Part shown: in pieces, positions 52,829-62,520 of the stretch
Layout of the letters: each line of letters opens with the position of its first letter
Numbering within the stretch: position 1 is the first letter of the stretch
From: CAXBNB01 sp965267535
GTDB taxonomy: Bacteria; Bacteroidota; Bacteroidia; Cytophagales; Cyclobacteriaceae
NCBI GenBank assembly: GCA_965267535.1
Contig: OZ254082.1
Location: forward strand, 1,612,001-1,676,000
Reading direction: 5' to 3'
DNA: 64,000 bases
Notes under the pieces: generated by a model
Seen by the model: the letters and a program-made list of their open reading frames with translations, nothing else
Database searches by the model: none
Told to the model about the DNA's origin: nothing
Position numbers and translations under genes: made by a program

Positions 52829-55800
52829 TTAAGAATGTTTGGTTTCGTCGAGGTTGAGTACTGCGCTTACCACTACGGTGAGTGCAGCCAGCTCGTCCTG
52901 ATTTACCTTGCTGCTACTGGCAGATTCGCCGATAGCTATCAATTGCCGGCGGTTTTGTGGTTCGCTTTGAAAGCGCTCCAACTCTGCCTGGTATATTTCC
53001 TGCAGCATGTCTATTTCTTCATCGGATGGTGCCCGGGTAACCAATGCCCTGAAGGCTTCCGTTATTTGTTGTTCAGGGTTGGTAGTAGTTAGCAGGAGTC
53101 TTTCCGCCAACTTGCGCGATGCTTCCACGTACTGTGGGTCGTTGAGCAGTACCAAAGACTGCAGGGGAGTGCTGGTAGCCTGTCGCTTTACGGTGCACTC
53201 TGCACGACTAGCTGCATCGAATGTGATCATTGAAGGTACGGGAATGGTGCGTTTCCAGTAGGTGTAGATACTTCTTCGGTAGAGGTCGTTTCCTCTTCCT
53301 TTTCGGTATTTGTTTTCGCCTATCTGATTGGCCATTTCCTTCCATATACCCATAGGTTGGTAGGGTTTCACCCATTTTCCACCCACTTTTCTATGCAGTA
53401 GCCCACTGGAGGCCAGTGCCTGATCGCGTATCATTTCGGCGGTTAGTTTTTTGTAGGGTCCACGTGCCAGGTAGGTGTTGTCCGGATCTACCCGATAGCT
53501 GCGTTTGTCTATGTCGGACGACTGTCGGTAGGTGGCAGACATCACCATCGTTTTAAGTATGGCCTTGGTGTCCCAACCGTTGCTGGCAAACTCTACCGCC
53601 AGCCAGTCGAGCAGAGCAGGGTGGGAAGGCAGTGCTCCCTGGTTGCCATAGTCTTCCGGAGTTTTTACCAGTCCCTGACCAAAGATCATTTGCCAGAGGC
53701 GGTTTACAATAACACGCGAGGTAAGCGGATTGTCTTTGTGAAACAACCACTGGGCCAGACCCAGTCGGTTTTTTGGGAATTCCTCGGTAAAGGGTAAGAT
53801 TATTTCCGGAGTGCTTCGTTCTACTTTTTCTGTTTTTGCACTGTATACACCCCTTGCCAGTATGTATGCCGGTCTGGGTTCTTCGAGCTCTTTCATCACC
53901 ATTACCTTGGGTATGGTCGTATCGATGGAGCGCAGGCTGTCGAGTTTCTTTTGCAGAGAGAGCCACTCTTTTTCTTCCCGTTTGATGTATGTATTGTATA
54001 CAACTTGCTGATCAAATACCGGCTTGTTGTCGTAGAGGTATTTTACTTCCAGCGGGCTTAGTTCTCTGTTGTAGATGGCTACTTCATCTATCGAGCCTTT
54101 AAATCCGCCCAGTTTCCAGGGGTTGCCGGCCCGAATCATCCAGTGGCCTACAGTCACCTGTGTACCTACCAGTATGCTTTTGCCTTGCAGATTGTCCGTA
54201 ATAACCTCTACTGCTTGTTTTTTGCCGTTTACATACAGGTTCATGCCTTCGGCTTTGCCTGATCCGTCGTAGGTGCCATATACCTTGGTCCATTCCGATT
54301 TGGGTATTTTGTTTTTTGTCACGATTTCCATCAGGTACTTGTTGTGAGTACCTACGATCTGCATGCTGAGTTTTCCTTCTTTGGTGAGGTAAAGGCCATA
54401 GCCGCATCGGGTATGCTCACCGTTTCGTCGGGAAATGATGCCGGCATGGTAGGTTGGAAGTTCGTCGTATTGAATCCATCCACCCAACGAAAAGCGCTGG
54501 TAGTGATCAAAATCTCCAACATCGCCTATTGTGAGGGTGTTGGTGCCATCAAATTTGAGCGCTTTGTTGTGTGCTCCTTCTACTATTTCGGGCTTTGCCA
54601 GGCTGATGGGCAGTTTGAAATTGAGTGTCCCCGTGTACGCACCGCTTACTTCGTCTTTCATGGTGCCGGCTTCCTGATGATCGAGGTGATATCGGGTTTC
54701 CAGACCGGTTTGTTCCAGCTTTGCCCAGTCTTGCTGGTTGTACCATTCGCGTAGCGTATTGTCGTCTACTTTGGGCTGGTATTGCTTTTGCGTTTGCTCC
54801 AATTCGCCCAGCATGGTTTTTATGTCCTCTATTTCCTCTTCGAGGGCTTTGTTTTCATATTGTATAGCGGGCTGTGGAGAGAGGTCTCCATAGCTGATGA
54901 TACCTCTGTCGGCGTTGTTGTTAAAAAAGGCAAATAACTGGTAGTATTCTTTTTGAGAAATGGGGTCGTATTTGTGGTCGTGACATCTGGCACATTGCAT
55001 GGTGAGCCCCATAAAGGCTGTGCCGAAGGTCTGCAGTCTGTCTGCGGCATATTCGGTGAGGTATTCTTCTTCTATTACTCCGCCTTCCTGAGTGATGGCG
55101 TGGTTTCGGTTAAATCCGGATGCCAGTTTTTGGTCGTGAGTGGCGTTGGGTAGCAGGTCGCCGGCAAGCTGCCACGTTACAAAGTCTTTGTACGACAGGT
55201 TTTGGTTGTAGGCTTTGATTACCCAGTCGCGCCAGGGCCACATGGTGCGCGGACGGTCGTCCTGATAGCCGTGAGAATCAGCATATCGGGCTACATCGAG
55301 CCATTCGCTGGCCATTCGCTCTCCGTAATGTGGAGAGTCCAATAGCCTGTCTACTACTTTTTCGTAGGCATTGGGCGAGTCGTCGGACAAGAAATCGTCC
55401 AGCTCGTTTTGTGTAGGGGGCAGCCCGGTCAGGTCGAAAGATACACGCCTGATGAGCTGTTCTTTGGAAGCTTCGGAAGCTTGGTCAAGGCCAAGTTCGT
55501 CGTGTTTTTGGGCGATAAAATTGTCGATGGGAGTGAGGGGCCACTCGTCGTTTTCAATCTGTGGTATTTCTGATTTTTCTGGTTTGGTGTATGCCCAGTG
55601 AGGTTTGTATTCGGCACCCTGCTCTATCCATTTTTTGAGAATGGCAATCTCGTAGGGAGTAAGGGTAAGGTTGCTCTCCGGCGGTGGCATTTTACTATCC
55701 GGATCTTCTGCTATTATTTTTTGAAATGCAACACTCTTTGCCAGATCTCCGGGCACGATGGGGTGGCCGCCTGACTCTAGCTTGGTTTCGAATGCACCCT

Positions 55801-56020
55801 CGGGGGTATCCAGCCGAAAGTCTGCTTTCAGGTTGGCCAGATCCGGCCCGTGACAGGCAAAACACTTGTCGGACAGGATGGGCTTTACGTGGTAGTTGAA
55901 ATCGATTTCCTGAGGGAGGTTGGCCAGCGAGTTGCCCTGCTTCGATGGCGAACTACATGAGACCGTAAATACTGTATAGACTATCAATAGGTAGCCCAGT
56001 GGTGAATAGTATTTGTACAT
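52829..56020 (-). CDS. PSD1 (DUF1549/DUF1553) cytochrome c lipoprotein with LamG domain, copy 2
   Basis: A 1063-residue lipoprotein (lipobox TVSC, C22). Cytochrome motif C53-x-x-C56-H57 (DKCFACHGPDLA). DUF1549 has SFDLTGLPPTQNELDDF and ARYADSHGYQDDR; a LamG-like domain lies at about 470-640; DUF1553 ends with NPLTSRVIVNRLWQ and STPLQSLVLLNDPQYVEAS. The same architecture and nearly the same length as 48123-51311, but clearly diverged. First gene of the minus-strand set and nearest to the hybrid sensor kinase at 56124-60065, also on the minus strand. Confidence 0.88.
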   Translation of the reverse strand: MYKYYSPLGYLLIVYTVFTVSCSSPSKQGNSLANLPQEIDFNYHVKPILSDKCFACHGPDLANLKADFRLDTPEGAFETKLESGGHPIVPGDLAKSVAFQKIIAEDPDSKMPPPESNLTLTPYEIAILKKWIEQGAEYKPHWAYTKPEKSEIPQIENDEWPLTPIDNFIAQKHDELGLDQASEASKEQLIRRVSFDLTGLPPTQNELDDFLSDDSPNAYEKVVDRLLDSPHYGERMASEWLDVARYADSHGYQDDRPRTMWPWRDWVIKAYNQNLSYKDFVTWQLAGDLLPNATHDQKLASGFNRNHAITQEGGVIEEEYLTEYAADRLQTFGTAFMGLTMQCARCHDHKYDPISQKEYYQLFAFFNNNADRGIISYGDLSPQPAIQYENKALEEEIEDIKTMLGELEQTQKQYQPKVDDNTLREWYNQQDWAKLEQTGLETRYHLDHQEAGTMKDEVSGAYTGTLNFKLPISLAKPEIVEGAHNKALKFDGTNTLTIGDVGDFDHYQRFSLGGWIQYDELPTYHAGIISRRNGEHTRCGYGLYLTKEGKLSMQIVGTHNKYLMEIVTKNKIPKSEWTKVYGTYDGSGKAEGMNLYVNGKKQAVEVITDNLQGKSILVGTQVTVGHWMIRAGNPWKLGGFKGSIDEVAIYNRELSPLEVKYLYDNKPVFDQQVVYNTYIKREEKEWLSLQKKLDSLRSIDTTIPKVMVMKELEEPRPAYILARGVYSAKTEKVERSTPEIILPFTEEFPKNRLGLAQWLFHKDNPLTSRVIVNRLWQMIFGQGLVKTPEDYGNQGALPSHPALLDWLAVEFASNGWDTKAILKTMVMSATYRQSSDIDKRSYRVDPDNTYLARGPYKKLTAEMIRDQALASSGLLHRKVGGKWVKPYQPMGIWKEMANQIGENKYRKGRGNDLYRRSIYTYWKRTIPVPSMITFDAASRAECTVKRQATSTPLQSLVLLNDPQYVEASRKLAERLLLTTTNPEQQITEAFRALVTRAPSDEEIDMLQEIYQAELERFQSEPQNRRQLIAIGESASSSKVNQDELAALTVVVSAVLNLDETKHS

Positions 56021-56123
56021 CTGATAGTTTTAGTTTTAATAAATCCCTACAAATAAATTAAACACCGGCCCGCAGAGGGTGGATATATTGCTCAAACCGT
56101 TGGATATTTTAAGAAAGGGGAGC

Positions 56124-59100
56124 TTAAGACGGGTTTTTCTCCGCTTTTGGGGCATAATACGAAGGAGACTGCCCAAATTCTTTTTTGAATGATCTACTGA
56201 AATAGTGGTTGTCGTTGTAGCCTACTTTGAACGCTACTTCTTTGATCGAGTATTCGCCTTGCTGGATAAGTTCCATAGCTCTTGCCAGCCTGTAAGAATT
56301 GATGTATTCGATTATCGATTTGCCGGTCAGGGCCAGTATTTTTCGATAGAGCTGTGACCTGCCTACACCCAGTTCGGTGCAGAGCATGTCTACCGAAAAC
56401 TGCGAATTGTCGAGGTTGTTGGCAATGACTGTATTTACTTTCGTCAGGTATTTGTTTTCGGCAGGAGGGGCTTCTTTTTTGGTGTTTTCTTTCTTAAACT
56501 TCTCGATCAGTAGTTTGCGGGTTTCGAGCAGGTTTCTGATTTTGAGTTTTATCTCCTGTATGTTGAAGGGCTTTTGTATATAATCTTCCGCTCCTGTAGC
56601 CAGTCCTTCTAGTTTATGCTCGGTAGAGCTTTTGGCAGAAAGGAAGAGGATGGGTATGTGTGCGGTGAGTTCGTTGTTTTTGAGCTGGTTGGCGAGTTGG
56701 ATGCCGTTTATCTCAGGCATCATCACGTCGCTTATGATGATGTCGGGTATGGTAGCCAGTGCTTTTTGTAAGCCTGACTTGCCGTCTTCAGCTTCTATTA
56801 TCTCATAGTTTTCGTTGAGTTCTTCTACCAGGTAGTTGCGTATGTCTTCATGATCTTCTACTATGAGTATCATGGTGCTTTTTGGGTCTATTTCGGGGTA
56901 TATGGTGTTGTCTTCTTTCAGATCTTCTGAGGAGTAGTCTTGTTTTCCTACAGGAATAGTGACCCTGAAATGTGCTCCCGGTCGTTCGTTGTTAATGAGT
57001 TCGATAGTGCCTTTGTGCAGTTGTACCAGTTCGTTGGTCAGAGACAGACCTATACCACTTCCATGTGAAGACATAGTGCTGTCGTCGAGTTGATAAAACC
57101 GTTCAAAAATCTTTTTCTGCACGTTTTGAGGTATTCCGGGTCCATTGTCTATGATGTCTATCACCATGGTGCCGGATGTCACCAGATTGTCGTTGTTTTG
57201 GATGTTTTCCAGCGATACGTTGAGTTGAATATGTCCGTTTTCCGGTGTAAACTTAAATGCATTGGACACAAGGTTGGATACTATTTTTTCTACTATGTCT
57301 TCGTCAAAATACAAGATGTAGTTGTGTGAAGGTGCGTCCAGTCTGAAGTCTATATTCTTGTCGTTTGACCAGTATGAGTAAGCCGAGTGGATGTTTTGAA
57401 ACAGGACAATGTTTTTTTGAATGTTGATTTTGAGCTGTTGCTGGTTGTTTTCCAGCTTTCTGAAATCCAGAATTTGGTTGACCAGTTCGAGTAATCGCCT
57501 GCTGTTTTTGTACATCATGTCGAGTACGTTGGCTTTTGGGGTTACATTATCGCGAATGTATTTATCCAGCGGAGATATAATGAGAGTGAGCGGTGTACGT
57601 AGCTCATGCGATATGTTGGTGAAAAAGCGCAGTTTCATCTGCGTGAGTTCTTCCGACTGGCGTACTCTTGCTTTTTCGATTTCAAATTTGGTTTTGATTC
57701 GCTCGCGCTTGATGATCCACCAGATGATGCTGTATGCGATGGCTAGGAGTATGCAGATGCCTAATACCCGTACCCAGAGTATTTCCCAGAAGGGAGGCGC
57801 TATTATGATGTCAATTTCACGGATTTTGTCGTTCCATATACCGTCTTCATTGCTGGCTTTTACCATAAAGGTATACTTGCCCGGAGGAATGTTGGTATAG
57901 GTGGCTTTGGGAGTGTTGTTTATTTCTATCCAGGTTTTGTCAAATCCTTTGAGTTTGTAGGCGTATTCACACCGTTCGTTGTTGTTGTAGTGTATTACCT
58001 GAAACTTGAGTTCAAATTTTTTGTCGGTATAGTTGAGGTGAATCGTGTTTTCTACTTCTATGTTTTTATTTATGTATTCACTGTGTTGGGGTTTGATCAG
58101 TTCGTTGTTTACCCACAATTCGGATATAAATACATTGGGCTTTTTGTCGCTGGGTACTACTGCACTGGGTTCGAATACCATGGGGCCATTGGCTGTGGCA
58201 AAAACAAGCCGGTTGTCGTCTAGTTTCAGGCTGGCTGAGTGAATTTTATTCGATGGTAGTCCGTCCTGCTGATTGAGTATTCTGATTTCGTTTTTTTCAT
58301 AGTTAAACTTCACCAGCCCGTTGGTAGTGCCTATCCAGAGGTTTTGATCCTTATCCTGCTCTATAGAATAAATACTGTTGTCCTGAAGTTCGTGGTAGTT
58401 GTATTGTATAAATGTGTTTGTTTCCTTGTTGTACCTTACCAGTCCTGTGTTGGTTCCCAGCCACAGGTTGTATTGGTGGTCTTCAAATATTTCATTGACA
58501 AAGTTGCTGTTGATCGTGGTGGTGTCGCCAATGGTATGGCGAAAGTGCTGAAACTCTCTTGTCTTGGGAATGTATTTTTTGAGCCCATCACCGTCAGTGC
58601 CTATCCATATTTGGCCCAGGTGATCCTGAAAGATGATGTTGGTTTTGTGAAAATAGCCTATTCCGTTAGGTATGTTCGGGTTGCAGTCGAAAGCAATGAT
58701 CTCTCCGGTATTGGGTCTGTAGATGTTGGCTCCCAGAATTTTACCTGTCCAGAGGGAGTTGTCCAGTATTTGAGTGAGGTAGGTTAGGGTGGTGTTAGCT
58801 CTCGTGGGTGTTTTGCTCAGCAGTTTACCCAGGCTGGTGTATTCGTAGTAGTAGCGTTGGTCGCCCACCCACACCCTGTCTCTATCGCGGCTGGTAAGGT
58901 GTGTTTCGTCTACAAAACCGGTTAATGTTTTGAGCTTGTTCTGTGTTTTTTTGTGATAAATCTCTATTTCATTTTTTTGGGTATGCACCCAATAGGTAGA
59001 GTCTGTGTTGATAATGTCGTGGGTATATTCCTTGGTGAGGAAGTGCTTAAAGGTTTTGGGTTTTTCTTCTATCAGAAAAAAATCAGTACCGGCACCAGCC

Positions 59101-60065
59101 AGCCATATCGAGTTTTTTTGGTTGCTCAGACTGATTTTCCCAAGGCTGCCACTTTTTTCATCTTCGTAAAACGAGGTGATAGGCAGTGTATGAATGGGTT
59201 TTAGCTGATCGTTGAGTATATGCACCTGAGTGCCTGTAGTGAGCCAGCATCTGTTTTTTTTATCTTCTTTTACGGTGTTTGCCCAGTATACAGGTAGTGC
59301 CATTTGTTGCAGGTTTTCTGTATTGTCTACTATAGATGGCGGGCTGCCGGCTGCTATGAGCTTATCGGCAAAGTATTCTACAGTAAAAAAGAATTGGTTT
59401 TGCGGCGAAAACTTCTGGTATATTCTTTTGAATTTTCCTGTTTCGGGATAAAAAATGTTTAACCCTTTCCACGTACCTACAAAGAGTGAACCGTTGGGAA
59501 TTTCTTCTATAGCCAGTACATTGTTGTGCGATAGGGAAGTAGAATCGCCTTCCATGTGTTTAAAGGAAGTAAACTTCTCCGTTTGCCGATCCATTAAATT
59601 GAGCCCACCGCCATCGGTACCCACATAAAACTTGTTGTCGGAGGTTTCAAAGAGTACTTTTATTTCGTTGAAGCTAAGGCTTCTGGGATCGTCTTCGTTG
59701 TGAATGTAGCGTTTAAAACAGTCGCAGTTGCGGTTGTATTTGAGTAGTCCACCGCCGTATGTACCCACCCAGAGAGTGCCCGTTTTGTCTTCATACAGGC
59801 AGGAAATAAAGTTGTCGGTAATGCTGGTACTGTCTTTTGGGTCTCTTTTGTAGTTTTTAAAATTACCTCCATCGTATCGCCACAGGCCACTTTTGGTAGC
59901 CAGCCAGAGAAAGCCGTACTGATCTTCGAGCAGGTCTTGTATGGGCGTATCGTTGGGTAGTGAAAACTTGGTAATTTCAAAGTTGGGCGATTGGCTCCAT
60001 ACCGGACAGCTCAGCAGCAGGCAGCTGCATACTATCAGGGTAAATATGGTTTTCTTTTGGGTCAT
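56124..60065 (-). CDS. Hybrid two-component system protein (HTCS): propeller sensor, kinase, receiver, AraC output
   Basis: A 1313-residue regulator. Signal peptide about 1-25; two seven-bladed Reg_prop propellers (DQYGFLWLATKSGLWRYDG and many W-x-G-T repeats) and a Y_Y_Y domain form the periplasmic sensor. One membrane segment lies near 770. The histidine kinase phospho-acceptor is about H820 (FFTNISHELRTPLT), with ATPase boxes NAFKFTPENG and DNGPGIP. The receiver has Asp at about 1113 (IISDVMMPE). A C-terminal AraC domain has GVGRSQLYRKILALTGK. HTCS proteins sense oligosaccharides and activate polysaccharide loci; the PSD1/DUF1501 genes next door are the likely target. I chose ATG 60065 because it starts a good signal peptide. 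Confidence 0.92.
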   Translation of the reverse strand: MTQKKTIFTLIVCSCLLLSCPVWSQSPNFEITKFSLPNDTPIQDLLEDQYGFLWLATKSGLWRYDGGNFKNYKRDPKDSTSITDNFISCLYEDKTGTLWVGTYGGGLLKYNRNCDCFKRYIHNEDDPRSLSFNEIKVLFETSDNKFYVGTDGGGLNLMDRQTEKFTSFKHMEGDSTSLSHNNVLAIEEIPNGSLFVGTWKGLNIFYPETGKFKRIYQKFSPQNQFFFTVEYFADKLIAAGSPPSIVDNTENLQQMALPVYWANTVKEDKKNRCWLTTGTQVHILNDQLKPIHTLPITSFYEDEKSGSLGKISLSNQKNSIWLAGAGTDFFLIEEKPKTFKHFLTKEYTHDIINTDSTYWVHTQKNEIEIYHKKTQNKLKTLTGFVDETHLTSRDRDRVWVGDQRYYYEYTSLGKLLSKTPTRANTTLTYLTQILDNSLWTGKILGANIYRPNTGEIIAFDCNPNIPNGIGYFHKTNIIFQDHLGQIWIGTDGDGLKKYIPKTREFQHFRHTIGDTTTINSNFVNEIFEDHQYNLWLGTNTGLVRYNKETNTFIQYNYHELQDNSIYSIEQDKDQNLWIGTTNGLVKFNYEKNEIRILNQQDGLPSNKIHSASLKLDDNRLVFATANGPMVFEPSAVVPSDKKPNVFISELWVNNELIKPQHSEYINKNIEVENTIHLNYTDKKFELKFQVIHYNNNERCEYAYKLKGFDKTWIEINNTPKATYTNIPPGKYTFMVKASNEDGIWNDKIREIDIIIAPPFWEILWVRVLGICILLAIAYSIIWWIIKRERIKTKFEIEKARVRQSEELTQMKLRFFTNISHELRTPLTLIISPLDKYIRDNVTPKANVLDMMYKNSRRLLELVNQILDFRKLENNQQQLKINIQKNIVLFQNIHSAYSYWSNDKNIDFRLDAPSHNYILYFDEDIVEKIVSNLVSNAFKFTPENGHIQLNVSLENIQNNDNLVTSGTMVIDIIDNGPGIPQNVQKKIFERFYQLDDSTMSSHGSGIGLSLTNELVQLHKGTIELINNERPGAHFRVTIPVGKQDYSSEDLKEDNTIYPEIDPKSTMILIVEDHEDIRNYLVEELNENYEIIEAEDGKSGLQKALATIPDIIISDVMMPEINGIQLANQLKNNELTAHIPILFLSAKSSTEHKLEGLATGAEDYIQKPFNIQEIKLKIRNLLETRKLLIEKFKKENTKKEAPPAENKYLTKVNTVIANNLDNSQFSVDMLCTELGVGRSQLYRKILALTGKSIIEYINSYRLARAMELIQQGEYSIKEVAFKVGYNDNHYFSRSFKKEFGQSPSYYAPKAEKNPS

Positions 60066-60331
60066 AACGTGTACAAGAGCTGTAGCAAAGCTCACCCTCC
60101 AAAACAATACGATAATTGGTAAAGTATTATGGATTTTTTAGCCATTTGTGTGAAATTATTCATCAGAGACGAATTTCACGGTTTTATCTGTTAAAGTTAG
60201 CTTTTTTTGAGTTAGAAGTAGGGCTTTGTGGCCGTTCGAAAACAAAATAGGAAGCAGCAGGTTTGCCAAAAAATGTGTTAATTCGCTACTAAAACCTGAC
60301 TGCTGTTATCAGCCAATCACTGAACTAAACT

Positions 60332-61159
60332 ATGCCAGACGGATATTATTCGTGGTGGAAGAAGCCATTTACCTTACTCGATCGAAAGCGTGACCGATTC
60401 GTGCTCATTATCAGTGTCGGCGTATTTAGTTTTTTATTTATGTATGTATACAATCCCTTCAACATCACAGCGCTGATAGGAGGGGGAGAGTCTGAGCATC
60501 TTATTATTTTTCTGGAATTTGCCCTGCTTACCGCCCTGGCTTTGGCTTTGGTGCAGTTTGGTGTAAGGGCCGCCATGCCGGTAAAATCTCTTACCCGCCT
60601 GTCATTTGTTTTGTTGCTGCTGAGCGAGTTGTTGTTGTTTTCTTTTATGATGTACTTCAGCTTCGAGTGGATTACCGGATTGCCTACAGAAGGGCCGGAT
60701 GATTTTATGCGCATTTTCAGGTATTCGGCTTTGGTAATGATCATTCCCTATACGGCGGTGTTGTTTTATGTACACCACCACCATGTAGTGGCTACCATAC
60801 CGCTGGCAGGGGATCATCTGATCAGACTTGTAGATGAAAACAACAAGCTGCAACTGGCCATAGCGCAGGATCAACTGCTGATGATACAGGCGGCCGACAA
60901 CTATGTAACAGTATACCATCAGCAGGACGGTAAAGTGGCTAAGCAGTTGATTCGAACCAGCCTGAAAAAACTTGAGGGAGAATTGGCGCAGACGACCATC
61001 GTTCGGTGCAGTCGCTCTACCATGGTCAACATACACAACATAGAGTCGTCCACTTCAGCCAACCGGCAGCTGGTGGTGTATGTAAAAAATCTATCGGATA
61101 CACCGCTGAAAGTTTCGCGCAATTACCGCGGACAATTGCTCGCCATGCTGGGACAGTAG
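60332..61159 (+). CDS. Membrane-bound LytTR-family transcriptional regulator
   Basis: A 275-residue protein. Four membrane segments fill about 22-150 (FVLIISVGVFSFLFMYV; LEFALLTALALALVQFG; LSFVLLLLSELLLFSFM; YSALVMIIPYTAVLFYV). A LytTR DNA-binding domain follows at about 175-275 (LLMIQAADNYVTVYH, VRCSRSTMVNIHNIESS). This type regulates without a separate kinase gene. It is transcribed divergently from the HTCS gene. A direct repeat downstream at 61200-61228 is a candidate binding site. Confidence 0.88.
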   Translation: MPDGYYSWWKKPFTLLDRKRDRFVLIISVGVFSFLFMYVYNPFNITALIGGGESEHLIIFLEFALLTALALALVQFGVRAAMPVKSLTRLSFVLLLLSELLLFSFMMYFSFEWITGLPTEGPDDFMRIFRYSALVMIIPYTAVLFYVHHHHVVATIPLAGDHLIRLVDENNKLQLAIAQDQLLMIQAADNYVTVYHQQDGKVAKQLIRTSLKKLEGELAQTTIVRCSRSTMVNIHNIESSTSANRQLVVYVKNLSDTPLKVSRNYRGQLLAMLGQ

Positions 61160-61199
61160 GCTGTGCTACCGGGCCGAGGTGGGTTTGCGTGTTTCGTTC

Positions 61200-61228
61200 A
61201 TCCCAAATAGGTGTATTTTATCCCAAAA
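61200..61228 (+). promoter_or_regulatory. Paired ATCCCAAA direct repeats, candidate LytTR operator
   Basis: ATCCCAAA at 61200 recurs at 61220, one octamer every two helical turns. LytTR proteins bind paired direct repeats of this spacing. The small secreted protein gene starts 80 bases downstream. Confidence 0.35.
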
Positions 61229-61307
61229 ACCCCTCTATTTGTATCTTATCCATGTTTTATTTCGATTTTTGGTTGAGTTTAATTTTTAATCAAAAACACA
61301 CATAACA

Positions 61308-61673
61308 ATGAAAAACTGGATGAAAAAAGGATTAGTGATTGTATTGGTAGCCTCTTTGAGCACGGCTCTGTTTGCGGCTGTGTCGCCCGTAGGTACATGG
61401 GATTATAAAGTGCCTTCTGCTCCATACGAGTACCAAACTGGCAAACTGATCGTGGAAAAGAAAGATGCTAAATATAAAGTAAAATTTAATGTGAACGGCT
61501 CTGAGATAGAAGCACAAAATGTAAAGTATGCCGACTCTCAGTTGACTTTTTCGACTTATGTGGAAGGCGAGTATGTGCGTTTTAAAATTAAGGTAGGAGA
61601 CAAAGATATGAAGGGAACTGTGTCTTACTCAGAAGGGCAGATGGATATTACGGCCAGTAAAAAGAAAAAATAA
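61308..61673 (+). CDS. Small secreted beta-rich protein of unknown function
   Basis: A 121-residue protein with a signal peptide (about 1-24, LVASLSTALFAAV) and a beta-strand body (VGTWDYKVPSAPYEYQTGKL, then KYKVKFNVNGSEIEAQNV) ending in KKKK. The pattern of alternating strands resembles small lipocalin-like periplasmic proteins, but I cannot name a family. It follows the LytTR regulator by 148 bases on the same strand and may be its target. Confidence 0.6.
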   Translation: MKNWMKKGLVIVLVASLSTALFAAVSPVGTWDYKVPSAPYEYQTGKLIVEKKDAKYKVKFNVNGSEIEAQNVKYADSQLTFSTYVEGEYVRFKIKVGDKDMKGTVSYSEGQMDITASKKKK

Positions 61674-61746
61674 AAGTGCTGTTTGGCACTTTACAGGTGC
61701 AATTCGTGAGTCTATTAAGGTGCTGAAAAGTAGCTCACGCCATAGC

Positions 61747-61773
61747 AACCCGGGCAGGATTTGTCCGGGTTTT
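61747..61773. terminator. Hairpin terminator between convergent genes
   Basis: AACCCGGGCA and TGTCCGGGTT form a 10-bp stem (one G-T) around GGATT, followed by TTTTG on the plus strand. It lies between the small secreted protein gene and the HPP gene. Confidence 0.75.
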
Positions 61774-61797
61774 GTGTTTGTTGTCTTTTCAGTTTTT

Positions 61798-62433
61798 TTA
61801 GCGCGTTGTTTTTCGCTGTTTATTTCGGATTTTTTCCAGTTGCCTTTTAGCGGGTTTGGCTACCCATTGGATAGATCGGGAGAAGCGCCCGTCGGTGGGG
61901 TATTTTCTGTGAGGTGTCAGGTTGTTGAAAATCAGGCCCACGATCAACAATATAACGACCCCTGAGAGCACAGGAAATAGCACATAGAGAAACCCAAGGG
62001 AAGTGATTTTTTCTGACCCGATCACGGCAATGAGCGCTGTGGCACCACCCGGAGGGTGAAGGGTGCGGCTGTACTGCATAGCTACGATAGAGAGCGATAC
62101 TGCCGAAGCTGCGGCTAACCACTGTACCTGTCCCAGCCACTGAGAGCAAACTACACCTATAATGGCGCTGATTACATGCCCTCCGATGAGGTTTCTTGGC
62201 TGTGCCAGTGGGCTTTGGATGGCTCCATATACCAGCACGCTGGTAGCTCCAAACGAACCGATAAGCAGTACGTTATCCGTATCGGTCAGCCACCGGCTCT
62301 GAATAAACCCGATAAGCGCTATGCCAGTAAATGAGCCCAGAAACGACCAAAAAAGCTCGGTTTGATCGACCAGAGTTTCTTTGTAGATTACGTATTTGCT
62401 TATCCTGTATCCTCTTTTTAGTTTTTCTTTCAT
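61798..62433 (-). CDS. HPP-family inner-membrane protein
   Basis: A 211-residue protein with four to five membrane segments. The family motif SRTLHPPGGATALIAV is present, as are LIGSFGATSVLVYGA and AQPRNLIGGHVISAIIGV. Some HPP proteins have been linked to nitrite transport, but most are uncharacterised. The C-terminus is basic (KRQLEKIRNKQRKTTR). It has its own promoter at 62456-62487. Confidence 0.87.
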   Translation of the reverse strand: MKEKLKRGYRISKYVIYKETLVDQTELFWSFLGSFTGIALIGFIQSRWLTDTDNVLLIGSFGATSVLVYGAIQSPLAQPRNLIGGHVISAIIGVVCSQWLGQVQWLAAASAVSLSIVAMQYSRTLHPPGGATALIAVIGSEKITSLGFLYVLFPVLSGVVILLIVGLIFNNLTPHRKYPTDGRFSRSIQWVAKPAKRQLEKIRNKQRKTTR

Positions 62434-62455
62434 ACTCCCAGAAAAAAATATCCGG

Positions 62456-62487
62456 CAAAGGTAGGATGCCTAACCAAGTGCCCCAAA
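62456..62487 (-). promoter_or_regulatory. Bacteroidota promoter of the HPP gene
   Basis: On the minus strand TTTG (62487-62484), 20 bases, then TACCTTTG (62463-62456). Both elements and the spacing match the consensus; the start codon is 23 bases on. Confidence 0.6.
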
Positions 62488-62520
62488 AGGATAACCTGAA
62501 AACCGTAATTTTTTATAGGG

